Shown: piece by piece, positions 17,710 through 25,947 of the stretch
How the letters are laid out: every line of letters starts with the position of its first letter
Position numbering within the stretch: the stretch's first letter is position 1
Assembly (NCBI RefSeq): GCF_042610425.1
Contig: NZ_JBGJZM010000001.1
Location: 806,001-870,000, forward strand
Reading direction: 5' to 3'
Length of the DNA stretch: 64,000 nucleotides
DNA from: Ectobacillus sp042610425
Lineage (GTDB): Bacteria; Bacillota; Bacilli; Bacillales; Bacillaceae_G
The notes under the pieces: generated by a model
Database searches by the model: none
Seen by the model: only the letters and a program-made list of their open reading frames with translations
What the model was told of the DNA's origin: nothing
Position numbers and translations under genes: made by a program

Positions 17710-18783
17710 TTAAGCGAATTTATTCACTACCTCAATGATTTTTTCTTTGAAATTGACAATATCAGACACTTTTTCAATATGTTCAATCGTACGTTCCTCA
17801 TCGTTAAATTGAATGTATTTATTGGAGGTATTGAGGCCTAGACGACAAATCCACTTTCGAATATTGTTATCTAACAGGATATTAAAATAACTTAAATTAT
17901 CACGATAGTAAATACGATCCTCTTCTATTGAATCTTTCAAAATTATTTTAATTGTAATATAGCCCTCAATTTCCTCTTCGGTTGTAACAACATCAGGTTC
18001 TGTTTTACTATCTGCATCCGTTTCAATGCTTGCAGCAATTTCTTGATTTTGTGCATCTACTTCAGTAGTCGTATTTTTTAATGCGGCGTTTAGTTTATCA
18101 TTTACTAATTCGTTTATAAATTGCTTATATGCTTTTTTTATAATCGGTTCGAATTTCTCAATTGTGTTTTTTGTTTTTACACCATCGTAGATTTGTGTGA
18201 TTAAGAATTTTACATATTCTTCATTCGGATTGTCCCATTGTTCGCTAAGAAAGTTTTTAAGTTTGTTTAGATATTTCAATTCTGAAGCGGTATTAAATAT
18301 TTTTTCTAAGTCAAAACTTGTCTTTTTAAATTTTGATAGCTCGAGTAGACTACTTTCTTTCAAATCAAGGATGCTAAATTCAAAGAAAGGAGAAGAGTCC
18401 ATTTTATTTTGTTCCTCTAGATCCGTGTAAAACCGATATATAATTCCATTTGTTAAAATGGCAAATCGGGCTGTCGTAGTTCCAAAGTATCTAAAAAGCT
18501 GGGAATCGTGTTTTTGTAAGTCCTCATTAACCGATTTTGCTTCAATCAAAATGACGGGGTTTCCATCAGTAATAATGGCATAATCCACTTTTTCTCCTTT
18601 TTTAATACCAATATCAGCTGTGAACTCGGGCGTGAATTCCTCGGGATTAAATATGTCATAACCAAGAGTTTGGAAAAAAGGCATGATGATGGACGTCTTT
18701 GTTGCCTCTTCAGTAGCAATAGATTTTTTAATTTTTTCAACACGTTTTGAGAGTATCTTTATTTGTTCTGCAAAATTATCCAT
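17710..18783 (-). CDS. Stand-alone HsdR_N-type restriction endonuclease (COG4748-like)
   Basis: The 357-residue protein begins with an HsdR N-terminal nuclease fold. The PD-(D/E)xK residues are visible: Asp67 (GEKVDYAIITDGNP) and Glu81-x-Lys83 (LIEAKSV). A helical region follows at about 140-255, then a low-complexity linker rich in Thr, Glu and Asp (about 255-290) and a C-terminal beta-rich domain (YITIKIILKD onward). There is no helicase domain and no methylase or specificity gene nearby. Such proteins are annotated as predicted type IV restriction enzymes; whether this one attacks modified DNA is inference. AAAGGAG precedes the chosen ATG. Confidence 0.8.
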   Translation of the reverse strand: MDNFAEQIKILSKRVEKIKKSIATEEATKTSIIMPFFQTLGYDIFNPEEFTPEFTADIGIKKGEKVDYAIITDGNPVILIEAKSVNEDLQKHDSQLFRYFGTTTARFAILTNGIIYRFYTDLEEQNKMDSSPFFEFSILDLKESSLLELSKFKKTSFDLEKIFNTASELKYLNKLKNFLSEQWDNPNEEYVKFLITQIYDGVKTKNTIEKFEPIIKKAYKQFINELVNDKLNAALKNTTTEVDAQNQEIAASIETDADSKTEPDVVTTEEEIEGYITIKIILKDSIEEDRIYYRDNLSYFNILLDNNIRKWICRLGLNTSNKYIQFNDEERTIEHIEKVSDIVNFKEKIIEVVNKFA

Positions 18784-18800
18784 TTCTATGTCTCCTTTAA

Positions 18801-18944
18801 ACTTTTTGTTTTGAACGTGATACCTATGACAAATATGAGAAGCTGCATCCATCAGCATATGAGGTATTTCTTGAGGTGATTGAGTGTAGGAATATAATTA
18901 CAGGAGATCGCGAGGGTTTACCTAGTAATATTAGAAATTTATAA
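18801..18944 (+). pseudogene. C-terminal remnant of an unidentified gene
   Basis: The plus strand carries an open frame of 47 codons without a start codon near its beginning. It has strongly protein-like composition (FERDTYDKYEKLHPSAYEVF, then LEVIECRNIITGDREGLP, ending NIRNL). It begins right where the divergent nuclease gene starts. The likeliest reading is the tail of a gene whose front was removed when the nuclease segment arrived. I cannot name the family. Confidence 0.45.
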
Positions 18945-19017
18945 TATATCTACAAAATAGATATTAAACCATTTATTTTTAAAGTAAATACACGTGCAGT
19001 TGCGACGTGTATTATAT

Positions 19018-19170
19018 TTACTTGTGGATAAATGTACGTTCTTTTTCTTTCTGCCGAAAAACTTCAAATCTGTTTAACTTTTCACTATTCGAAAGTTCCA
19101 GGAACGTTACATGCCTAACCATACTTTCATTTTTAATATGTACTAACCAATGAGATAGACGTTGGATGAT
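19018..19170 (-). pseudogene. Possible C-terminal gene remnant
   Basis: A 50-codon minus-strand frame without start codon or ribosome binding site encodes a hydrophilic stretch (RHVTFLELSNSEKLNRFEVF, ending KERTFIHK). It looks more protein-like than random AT-rich DNA but has no recognised family. It lies in the gap 18945-19437, which otherwise shows no intact gene; a 27-codon frame at 19271-19354 has a weak GGAG site and is not convincing. Confidence 0.25.
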
Positions 19171-19437
19171 TTATTTCTGCAAATGGGATGTTTTTTACTT
19201 TTTACTTCAATTATAAGGTAACTTTACCATATTAATTAACAAAAATAAATGATCCTACATGGAGATATGAATGTTGAATTGGTCATCTGAGATTGAATAT
19301 TGGAGCGATGTTAGCAATCAGTATTTTTTCATAGATACACTCATTTATGTATAATTATTACAATGATAATTATACCATTTTAGTAAGAATATGATTCTAT
19401 ATTATCAAGGCACATAATGTTGTAAAAACAAGAAGGA

Positions 19438-19627
19438 ATGATTGGTCTTGGTTATAGAATTGTCCAGGCTTATGCGACTGAAATGGGAAAGTCATGATCT
19501 CAGCAAGATGAAAAAAGTGGTAGCGACTTGTAATTCGGACAGCGTTGCTTTTATACATGTCTTGGAGAAAATTGGGCTCTCAATAGCAAATAAATCGGAA
19601 GAAAAAATATATTGGTCTATTGAATGA
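19438..19627 (+). pseudogene. Frameshifted remnant of a GNAT acetyltransferase
   Basis: Two frames together give the end of a GNAT domain. The first reads MIGLGYRIVQAYATEMGKS (acetyl-CoA-binding helix region, 19438-19497). After a one-base shift near 19492 the second reads KMKKVVATCNSDSVAFIHVL to EKIGLSIANK, matching the usual N-xx-S-xx-vLeKlGF segment. The N-terminal half is absent. It is followed by intact GNAT genes in the same island. Confidence 0.6.
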
Positions 19628-19764
19628 TTAAAGTTTAGTAAATTTATTCATGGCAGTTATTCCGTATGAGGAAGGAACTCACTTTGTCGTGAGCGATTAG
19701 TAGAAGGAAGGTAGAGTTTTGTAGTGAAAAGGAATGTTGAATGAAATGGTCAGGGGGACCTATT

Positions 19765-20409
19765 ATGAAGGTTAGTCAAAAAACAGCTTCACTTGAGGAT
19801 AAAGAAATTCAATATACACATATTGACAACGGAGGTTCGGTTGTTTGTTTTATGTTCTCTGGGTCAGGCTACACCTATGATAAACCATTGTTTTATTATT
19901 CTACTATGATAATGCTTCAGAATCAGTACGATGTTGTCCATATTCATTATTCGTATGGTCAAGACTTATTCGAACTTCCATTAGACGACATAACCCAAAT
20001 TATCGTTAATGAGGTAACTCTCATTATTAATGAGGTACTTAACAATCATGAATACGTGAAAACTGTGTTTTTAGGGAAATCCCTTGGTACAATTCCGATT
20101 ATCAATGGATTTATGAAGAGCAATATGTATCAGAATTCTAAAATGATATTGCTTACACCGTTATTAAAGTTTGATCCAATTTTTAATGAATTAATGAGGA
20201 GCAATCATACATCCCTTATCGTGATTGGGGAAAAAGATGCTCACTATATTCTTAGTAAAATCGATACAATTGATAAGAAAACAAATATGCACATTGAAAA
20301 GGTTCCCTATGCTAACCATTCGTTAGATATAGAACCATTTCATACGCAAATGTCCATCGCAGCCTTACAAAAGGTAATGACAAGAATAGAGGATTTTTTA
20401 AAATCATAA
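19765..20409 (+). CDS. Alpha/beta hydrolase-fold protein
   Basis: A 214-residue cytosolic protein with an alpha/beta hydrolase pattern. The nucleophile elbow is GKSLG (Ser in FLGKSLGTIP), the acid is likely Asp in VIGEKDAHY and the histidine lies in ANHSLDIE. An early MFSGSGYTYDKP segment could form the oxyanion hole. Substrate unknown. The ATG at 19765 follows CAGGGGGACC; an in-frame ATG at 19741 with AAAAGGA is an alternative, adding 8 residues. It lies alone on the plus strand in the accessory island. Confidence 0.7.
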   Translation: MKVSQKTASLEDKEIQYTHIDNGGSVVCFMFSGSGYTYDKPLFYYSTMIMLQNQYDVVHIHYSYGQDLFELPLDDITQIIVNEVTLIINEVLNNHEYVKTVFLGKSLGTIPIINGFMKSNMYQNSKMILLTPLLKFDPIFNELMRSNHTSLIVIGEKDAHYILSKIDTIDKKTNMHIEKVPYANHSLDIEPFHTQMSIAALQKVMTRIEDFLKS

Positions 20410-20534
20410 CTCTTCTTTCTTAACCAAATGGAGTGCGATTCTTCAACAAGGCTAAGTAAGAAATGAGGAAGAAGATTATAATACAGGGCTTTATACACGT
20501 TTTTTTAAACAAATGCGAGTGAACGGAGTAAATC

Positions 20535-21086
20535 ATGATCATAAACAAACAAGAGTTTTATTGTAATGGGATATATTATATGGTTCGATCCGCAATCGAT
20601 AAAGATGCGAAAGAGTTGTCTGCGTTACGATTACAGATTGATGGGGAGACTGAAAATTTAGATAGAGAAAAAGGGGAGGCATTTATCGATATATCAGAAT
20701 TTGAACAGATTATAAAAACAGACACTGAGAATGCACGAAATTTATTTTTAGTTGCGGTAGTTTATGATCGGATCATCGGCTTTTCGAGATGCGAAGGAAA
20801 TAATTTAAAAAGATTTTCTCATAAAGTAGAATTTGGAGTATGTGTGTTAAAGGATTTTTGGGGATATGGAATTGGAAAAAATCTTTTAAAAGAATCTATT
20901 TCTTGGGCTGACTCCAATGGCATTAAAAAAATAGAGTTGAATGTTCTAGAAACAAATGATAAAGCTATTAAACTTTATCAAAGATTTGGCTTTGAAATGG
21001 AAGGCATATTAAAAAAAGATAAACTCCTATCTGATGGAAAATACTATAACACCGTTGTGATGGGAAGATGGAATGAGACCTGCTAA
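20535..21086 (+). CDS. GNAT family N-acetyltransferase
   Basis: The 183-residue protein has the GNAT fold: beta-4 VEFGVCVLKDFWGYGIGKNL with the acetyl-CoA pyrophosphate loop (GYGIGKNLL), then ELNVLETNDKAIKLYQRFGF. It resembles the RimI/YkkB-like acetyltransferases of Bacillus. The acceptor is unknown. CGGAG lies 9 bases before the ATG. No operon partner is evident. Confidence 0.85.
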   Translation: MIINKQEFYCNGIYYMVRSAIDKDAKELSALRLQIDGETENLDREKGEAFIDISEFEQIIKTDTENARNLFLVAVVYDRIIGFSRCEGNNLKRFSHKVEFGVCVLKDFWGYGIGKNLLKESISWADSNGIKKIELNVLETNDKAIKLYQRFGFEMEGILKKDKLLSDGKYYNTVVMGRWNETC

Positions 21087-21246
21087 GACAGGTGCGCTTC
21101 GCATTTCATTACCCAGCTTGTAGTGTATATCGTCATTTCCATGGAAGCTAGTTTTTTTATCTAAGATTGTGTTTCGGAAGTTTTTCTCGTTACATAAACG
21201 GTACAACTAGTTTACCAAATGGCTTAATTCAAGGAGAACCCTTATT

Positions 21247-21822
21247 GTGATGAATGAAGAAAAAATCATTTCGCTTATTAGAGAAGATAAATGGATGATG
21301 GAAATATTAAAAACAGCAAAATCATTGAATTTACCTGATTGGTGGATATGTGCTGGATTTGTTCGTTCAAAAATATGGGATACATTACACGGATTTAGTG
21401 AAAGAACACATATTTTAGATATTGATGTAATCTATTTTGATCCGAAAAATGTCGATGAGCTTGAGGAAAAGAAACTTGAAGATAACCTCGAATCCCTCAT
21501 ACCCAACAATCTTTGGTCGGTGAAGAATGAAGCAAGAATGCACATTAAAAGTAATATGCCTCCATATTCTTCTTCTGTTGATGCTATATCGAAGTTTCCA
21601 GAGACGGCTACAGCTTTAGGGGTAAAATTAGATGAAAATAACAATGTAATAGTAACAGCACCTTGGGGAATTTATGATGTTGTTAACTTAGAAGTGAAAC
21701 CGACTCCCCATTTTATAGAGGATAAAGAGAAAATGGAAATTTATGAAAATCGCATAACAAAAAAGAATTGGAAATCAATTTGGAATAAGATTAAAGTGCA
21801 TCACGTCAGATTTCCTAATTAA
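21247..21822 (+). CDS. Nucleotidyltransferase family protein (DUF925/NTP_transf_6-like)
   Basis: The 191-residue protein matches the COG3575 family by pattern: ICAGFVRSKIWDTLHG near residue 34 and the DIDVIYFD motif, whose two acidic residues resemble the nucleotidyltransferase metal site. A conserved APWGIYDVVNLEVKPTP segment follows. The role is unknown for the family. GTG at 21247 lies ten bases after AAGGAG; the adjacent ATG at 21250 is possible. Neighbours are acetyltransferases and a hydrolase, an assortment typical of Bacillus accessory regions. Confidence 0.8.
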   Translation: MMNEEKIISLIREDKWMMEILKTAKSLNLPDWWICAGFVRSKIWDTLHGFSERTHILDIDVIYFDPKNVDELEEKKLEDNLESLIPNNLWSVKNEARMHIKSNMPPYSSSVDAISKFPETATALGVKLDENNNVIVTAPWGIYDVVNLEVKPTPHFIEDKEKMEIYENRITKKNWKSIWNKIKVHHVRFPN

Positions 21823-22081
21823 GTTAACGGACGGTTTCATACAATAAGGTACCCTATGCTTTGTATTAGCTTCGCATTTTCGAAAATTCTTATAAGCCAT
21901 TAGAGCAACTCACTATCAATTGGGAGACAATCCTGGGGGATGTAGGAATGATAGGTGAGGAGTCAAGTCATTCTGTAAGGAATGTTAGGGATAGGACGTA
22001 CAAATATTGATAAGAATCTCATGGGAAATTCTTTGAAAATACAGAATTTCAATATATAAACAGAATAGGGATGAGGTATGG

Positions 22082-22627
22082 ATGTTTATACACAAAATTG
22101 ATGAGGATTTATCTTTAAAGTTAATAGAAGTAAGGGATGGGGAAAATATTTTTGAGCTAACCAATCGATCGAGAAAATACTTACGAAGATGGCTTCCTTG
22201 GCTTGATATTACAACAAAGCTTGAAGATACAAAAGAATTTATTAACATGTCATTAAGGGGGTTTGCTGAAAATAAAAGTATGAATACGGTTATTTTATAT
22301 AAAGGAAAGATCGTTGGAGTTGCTGGTTTTAACGAGATAAATTGGTCAAATAATACAGCATATATTGGCTATTGGCTTGGAGAAGAATTCCAAGGAAATG
22401 GAATGATTACTAAGGTTGCAAAGGCATTAACTGATTATGCTTTTACTGAATTGCACCTAAATAAAGTTGAAATTAGGGCAGCAGTTGGCAATATGAAAAG
22501 TAGAGGTATTCCCGAAAGATTAGGTTTTGTAAATGAGGGATGCATTAGACAAGCAGAATGGTTATACGATCATTATGTTGACCACGTTGTTTATGGGATG
22601 CTTGCTGAAGAATGGAATAATAAATAG
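22082..22627 (+). CDS. GNAT acetyltransferase, RimJ/RimL type
   Basis: A 181-residue GNAT protein of the group that acetylates ribosomal protein N-termini or small molecules (like B. subtilis YdaF). Features are RKYLRRWLPWLD near residue 38, YIGYWLGEEFQGNGMITKVA with the acetyl-CoA loop, and NMKSRGIPERLGFVNEG. The usual asparagine-serine pattern is present. GATGAGG precedes the ATG. The substrate is unknown. Confidence 0.85.
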   Translation: MFIHKIDEDLSLKLIEVRDGENIFELTNRSRKYLRRWLPWLDITTKLEDTKEFINMSLRGFAENKSMNTVILYKGKIVGVAGFNEINWSNNTAYIGYWLGEEFQGNGMITKVAKALTDYAFTELHLNKVEIRAAVGNMKSRGIPERLGFVNEGCIRQAEWLYDHYVDHVVYGMLAEEWNNK

Positions 22628-22692
22628 ATAATCACATTTTGCTAATTAGGCTTATTGTTTAACAATTGTTTTAATGGTAAGGAGCTGAGTAT

Positions 22693-23340
22693 ATGATTAT
22701 AAAAAGAATATCTTGCAAAGTAAAAGAAGGTCAAAAGGAACTATTTTATGAGTCTCAAAAAAAATGGATTGCTCTTAGTAACGTGAAAGGCTTTTTAGGA
22801 CAATTAGGTGGTTGGAGCGAGAGCCAACCATTGACTGCTTGTATCTATTCTTTTTGGGAAAGTCAAACAGACTATCAATATTTTATGGACGAGGTGCATG
22901 ACCGTATCTTTGCTAATTTCGGACAAGAAAGTAGCTATACTTCAATAGATGTAACTATGTTTCAAGAAGAACAAACAATTTCTGGGCTAGAAGATTATTT
23001 TCTTGATGTCTTGAGGAATTGTAATTTTGTTCGTGTTTCCTTGGCACAGGTAGAAGAGCAAAAAACGAAGGATTTTGTTGAAATGCAGAAAAAAGTGTGG
23101 AACGTAGGAATGCAAAAAGTAGAAGGGATGCTTGGTGGAACATTTGCATGCTCCTTAAAAGAAAGTAACGATTTCCTTGTATTATCGGGTTGGAAGAGTG
23201 ACATTTTTCATCAAAGATATATGGAAATCCATTTTCCTAGATTAATAGAATTAGCTAGACCTAAGGATGATGTACGGAACCTTACAGGGGAGAAATTTAG
23301 AATTGAAGAAGCTTGGCGTGTGCTGCCTACGATGTTATAA
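22693..23340 (+). CDS. YdbC-like DUF4937 protein
   Basis: The 215-residue protein appears to hold two alpha-beta barrel (ABM-like) halves. The first starts MIIKRISCKVKEGQKE and has the motif FLGQLGGWSESQP; the second repeats VRVSLAQVEEQKTKDF with MLGGTFACS. This two-half layout matches YdbC of B. subtilis, whose function is unknown. AAGGAGC precedes the ATG. It follows the RimL-like gene by 65 bp and might be cotranscribed. Confidence 0.7.
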   Translation: MIIKRISCKVKEGQKELFYESQKKWIALSNVKGFLGQLGGWSESQPLTACIYSFWESQTDYQYFMDEVHDRIFANFGQESSYTSIDVTMFQEEQTISGLEDYFLDVLRNCNFVRVSLAQVEEQKTKDFVEMQKKVWNVGMQKVEGMLGGTFACSLKESNDFLVLSGWKSDIFHQRYMEIHFPRLIELARPKDDVRNLTGEKFRIEEAWRVLPTML

Positions 23341-23451
23341 AATGAGCAGGATTGTGGATCATTTCGAGTACGGACAAAACGGAGGAAGATGGAATCGTGC
23401 CAGATAGACGAATGGATTGAGGAAGACGACTTCAAAACGCGTGTAATTGAA

Positions 23452-23559
23452 CCCGCCAGTAGTAAATTTTGAAGAGAACGGGAACGAAACGAAGAGAAAT
23501 GTGCCCGTCAGAAGCAAATTTTGAAAAGAACGGGAACGAAAGAGCTACTTGCATTCCCG
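23452..23559 (+). repeat. 52-bp tandem repeat, two copies plus a third start
   Basis: CCCG anchors occur at 23452, 23504 and 23556, exactly 52 bp apart. Copies one and two share AAATTTTGAA followed by AGAACGGGAACGAAA with few differences. Each copy's ACGGG pairs with the CCCGT opening the next copy, so the array can fold into two successive hairpins. Just upstream (23341-23451) are scraps of open frame without start signals. Confidence 0.6.
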
Positions 23560-23578
23560 TGAGAGTCTATTTTTAGTG

Positions 23579-23606
23579 TCTGACTCCCATCTGAGTCAGA
23601 TTTTTC
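23579..23606 (+). terminator. Rho-independent terminator
   Basis: TCTGACTC pairs with GAGTCAGA, followed by five T. It closes plus-strand transcription before the convergent acyl-CoA dehydrogenase gene. Confidence 0.8.
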
Positions 23607-23615
23607 TGCTAAATC

Positions 23616-24875
23616 TTAGAAATACACGCTTCGTATTGGAATTTCAACGCCGTTTACCACGTAATTACCGATGGCGCGTGCTTTGTATACAGTTGGATTA
23701 TGGGAAGCAATCGTACGAATGTTGCGCCAGTGACGATCTAGATTTGCTGACTGTTTTGTAGCAGATGCACCGCCAACGTCGAATAGAGACGTAGCGGCCT
23801 TTAAGGCTAGCTCGTCGATGACAACCTTTGCCTTTGCTGCTAAAAGAGAAGCTTCATGACTCAATGCATAGTCAATGACTCCGTTTGCGGCAGCATTAAT
23901 TGCTTTATCCTGTGCATCAGCGGCAGCAAGTACAAGCGTTTCGGCTGCAAATGCAGTGCTAGAGAGTTGTCCAATAATTTGCTGGAGCTGCGGGTCTTCT
24001 GCTGGCGTGGCAGCCACCGCAAACGTAAAGCTTCGGGATCTTCCTCGAACTAAGGCTGCTGCATCTGTCACGACATTACGTAGTATACCTGCGATGACCG
24101 CATGTAGATAGAGCTGTAAATGGGAATTGAACGGGGTTTCGTTATCCCCAATAATCGTCACCTCATTTGGATGGACAATCACATTGTTTAAATAGGTTGT
24201 TCCGCTTCCTGTCAATCTTTGCCCGATGCCATCCCAATCGTCTTCGATGATGACCCCTTCACGGTCCGTAGGGATGAATACGGATGCAGTTTTACCATCT
24301 ACCGTTGATGCCATTACAACGACGGAATCTGCATACAATGTACCTGTACTAAAGTACTTTGTACCGTTTAAACGATATCCGGTACCATCAGGAGATAGCG
24401 TCGTTTGAAAAGACAGGGTTCCAACATTTTTCGAAGAAATTTCGGTAAATGCGTTCCCAATAATTTCTCCTTCCGCGATTCGTTTCAGCCAGTTTTGGCG
24501 CTTAGTTGAGTACGGACTCAAGAGAATAATCTCGACTTGGTAAAAGTGAAAACGAAGGATATGTGCCACATCAGAATCCGCCTCTGCTAAACGGATGACA
24601 ATTTGGAAAATATCACGAATGCTAACACCTCCGCCGCCAAGTTCTACAGGTAAACGAAGAGCACCAAGGCGAGCTTTGCGAATTAAATCCACCGCGTAAT
24701 AGGGACGTGCTTCGCTTCCGGCTTTTCTCCGTTTTTCTGCATCTTGCGCAATTACAGCGAGTAACTTCTCAAAATCAGTAGAACCAAATATTACAGGTGT
24801 TTGAAATTCATAGGAATCTAGTTGTTCCTGTTCGTTTTCATTTCGTTTTGCATGTAATTGGTTTGAATTTGCCAT
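23616..24875 (-). CDS. Acyl-CoA dehydrogenase-fold flavoprotein (SfnB/DszC-like)
   Basis: The 419-residue protein has the acyl-CoA dehydrogenase fold: helical N-terminus with LGALRLPVELGGGG, a middle beta domain (GNAFTEISSKNVGT, LNGTKYFSTG, ADSVVVMAS) and a C-terminal helical FAD-binding domain ending in DVGGASATKQSANLDRHWRN. The catalytic Glu of true dehydrogenases is not evident, and the pattern fits the SfnB/DszC group that uses FMNH2 or FAD in sulfur-compound oxidation. A role in sulfur scavenging is inference. The ATG at 24875 follows AAAGGAGAG; an in-frame ATG at 24899 precedes that site. A promoter and terminator-like hairpin lie in the leader. Confidence 0.8.
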   Translation of the reverse strand: MANSNQLHAKRNENEQEQLDSYEFQTPVIFGSTDFEKLLAVIAQDAEKRRKAGSEARPYYAVDLIRKARLGALRLPVELGGGGVSIRDIFQIVIRLAEADSDVAHILRFHFYQVEIILLSPYSTKRQNWLKRIAEGEIIGNAFTEISSKNVGTLSFQTTLSPDGTGYRLNGTKYFSTGTLYADSVVVMASTVDGKTASVFIPTDREGVIIEDDWDGIGQRLTGSGTTYLNNVIVHPNEVTIIGDNETPFNSHLQLYLHAVIAGILRNVVTDAAALVRGRSRSFTFAVAATPAEDPQLQQIIGQLSSTAFAAETLVLAAADAQDKAINAAANGVIDYALSHEASLLAAKAKVVIDELALKAATSLFDVGGASATKQSANLDRHWRNIRTIASHNPTVYKARAIGNYVVNGVEIPIRSVYF

Positions 24876-24935
24876 TATACATCGCTCTCCTTTATCCATT
24901 TTAATAGTTTTCTAATTTTCTTTAGCGTAAGAACA

Positions 24936-25018
24936 AAAAAGAGGCTCGTGTCTGCTTTCTAACGTTAGAAAGTGACAGGAGCCTCCGGTTGTCCAGTTAG
25001 CTATTTGTATGAAGTTGT
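24936..25018 (-). promoter_or_regulatory. Possible transcription attenuator in the acyl-CoA dehydrogenase leader
   Basis: On the minus strand a GAGGCTC...GAGCCTC hairpin with internal TGTC/GACA pairing is followed by six T about 60 bp before the start codon, inside the gene's own leader. GACA (24990-24993) just upstream could instead pair with the TGTC of the terminator 5' arm, offering an antiterminator. I see no S-box, T-box or other known riboswitch signature. The ligand, if any, is unknown. Confidence 0.5.
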
Positions 25019-25025
25019 TATAAGT

Positions 25026-25055
25026 ATCATAATTCCAACAAAACATAGATGTCAA
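25026..25055 (-). promoter_or_regulatory. Sigma-A promoter of the acyl-CoA dehydrogenase gene
   Basis: On the minus strand TTGACA (25050-25055) and TATGAT (25026-25031) are separated by 18 bp. Transcription would start near 25018, giving a leader of about 140 nt that contains the terminator-like hairpin. Confidence 0.65.
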
Positions 25056-25168
25056 GTATGTTTTAAAAATGAGAATTTTTTACAAAAAACGGAGCATCAA
25101 GATGAAGGAAATGTGAGAAAAAATAGTAGGTGCAGCATATACATTTATGTAGAAAATGTGCAAGCTGC

Positions 25169-25197
25169 AAAAAAATAAGAGCTTAACTAAGCTCTTA
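25169..25197 (-). terminator. Rho-independent terminator after lexA
   Basis: On the minus strand AAGAGCTTA pairs with TAAGCTCTT, followed by ATTTTTTT. The stem starts in the lexA stop codon. A further inverted repeat (GCAGC/GCTGC with ACATTT/AAATGT) lies at 25132-25168. Confidence 0.85.
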
Positions 25198-25815
25198 GTG
25201 AATCATCCGGTATACACCGACTACTTTTCCGATGATGGAAACTGATTGTAGAATAATTGGAGCGAGGGAAGAGTTTTCTGGCTGAAGGCGGAAATGATCT
25301 TTTTCCTTAAAAAATCTCTTTACCGTTGCTTCATTTTCATCCGTTAATGCAACTACAATTTCCCCGTTATCTGCTGATTGCTGCTGGCGAACGATGACGA
25401 GGTCCCCGTCCAGAATACCCGCTTCAATCATGCTATCCCCTTGTACTTTCAGCATAAATACTTTATCAGAATCTGAAACGAGGTTAGCGGGCAATGGAAA
25501 TTGTTCCTCAATATTTTCAATTGCAGTAATAGGTGGTCCTGCTGTAACTTTCCCAACCACGGGAACGTGAATAACAGGGGGGTGATTGGTTTCTAAATTA
25601 TCGAAACTTATAATTTCGATTGCACGTGGCTTAGTAGGATCACGGCGTATAAAACCTTTTTCTTCAATTCTTGCTAAGTGACCGTGAACGGTAGAGCTAG
25701 AAGCAAGACCAACTGCTTGACCTATTTCACGTACGGAAGGCGGATATCCTTTTTCGCTTACTCGTAATTTAATAAAGTCAAGTATATCCTGCTGCCTTTT
25801 TGTTAATTTTTCCAT
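25195..25815 (-). CDS. lexA: SOS repressor LexA
   Basis: LexA represses DNA-damage genes and cleaves itself when RecA is activated. The 206-residue protein has an N-terminal winged helix (SVREIGQAVGLASSSTVHGH), the cleavage site Ala92-Gly93 (KVTAGPPIT), and the Ser128/Lys166 dyad in GDSMIEAG and EATVKRF. GAGGTGGAG precedes the ATG. Two LexA boxes lie in the divergent gap to yneB, consistent with autoregulation. Confidence 0.97.
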   Translation of the reverse strand: MEKLTKRQQDILDFIKLRVSEKGYPPSVREIGQAVGLASSSTVHGHLARIEEKGFIRRDPTKPRAIEIISFDNLETNHPPVIHVPVVGKVTAGPPITAIENIEEQFPLPANLVSDSDKVFMLKVQGDSMIEAGILDGDLVIVRQQQSADNGEIVVALTDENEATVKRFFKEKDHFRLQPENSSLAPIILQSVSIIGKVVGVYRMIH

Positions 25816-25853
25816 CTCTCCACCTCGTTTATATAGAAAATATTAGTATAATT

Positions 25854-25890
25854 ATAACATATGTTCGCCTTTTCTACAAACGTAGGTTCG
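25854..25890. promoter_or_regulatory. Two LexA boxes between lexA and yneB
   Basis: Read on the minus strand, CGAACATATGTTAT (25854-25867) and CGAACCTACGTTTG (25877-25890) match the Bacillus SOS box CGAAC-N4-GTTCG with few changes. They are 23 bp apart, centre to centre, and lie in the shared promoter region, so LexA can control both lexA and yneB. Confidence 0.8.
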
Positions 25891-25947
25891 AATCATGTAT
25901 AGATGTATGGTATTATTTTTGTACGAAGCAAGTAAGGAGAAGATTCA

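Noticed and set aside
19271..19354. 27-codon plus-strand frame in the accessory island
   Set aside because: The GGAG site is weak, the product has no recognisable pattern and the surrounding sequence is gene debris.
23452..23559. CRISPR array
   Set aside because: Only two and a bit repeats, the whole 52-bp unit is repeated without unique spacers, and no cas genes are present.
24900..25055. S-box (SAM) riboswitch or T-box before the acyl-CoA dehydrogenase
   Set aside because: The conserved core sequences of the SAM-I and T-box families are absent and the region before the terminator is too short for them.
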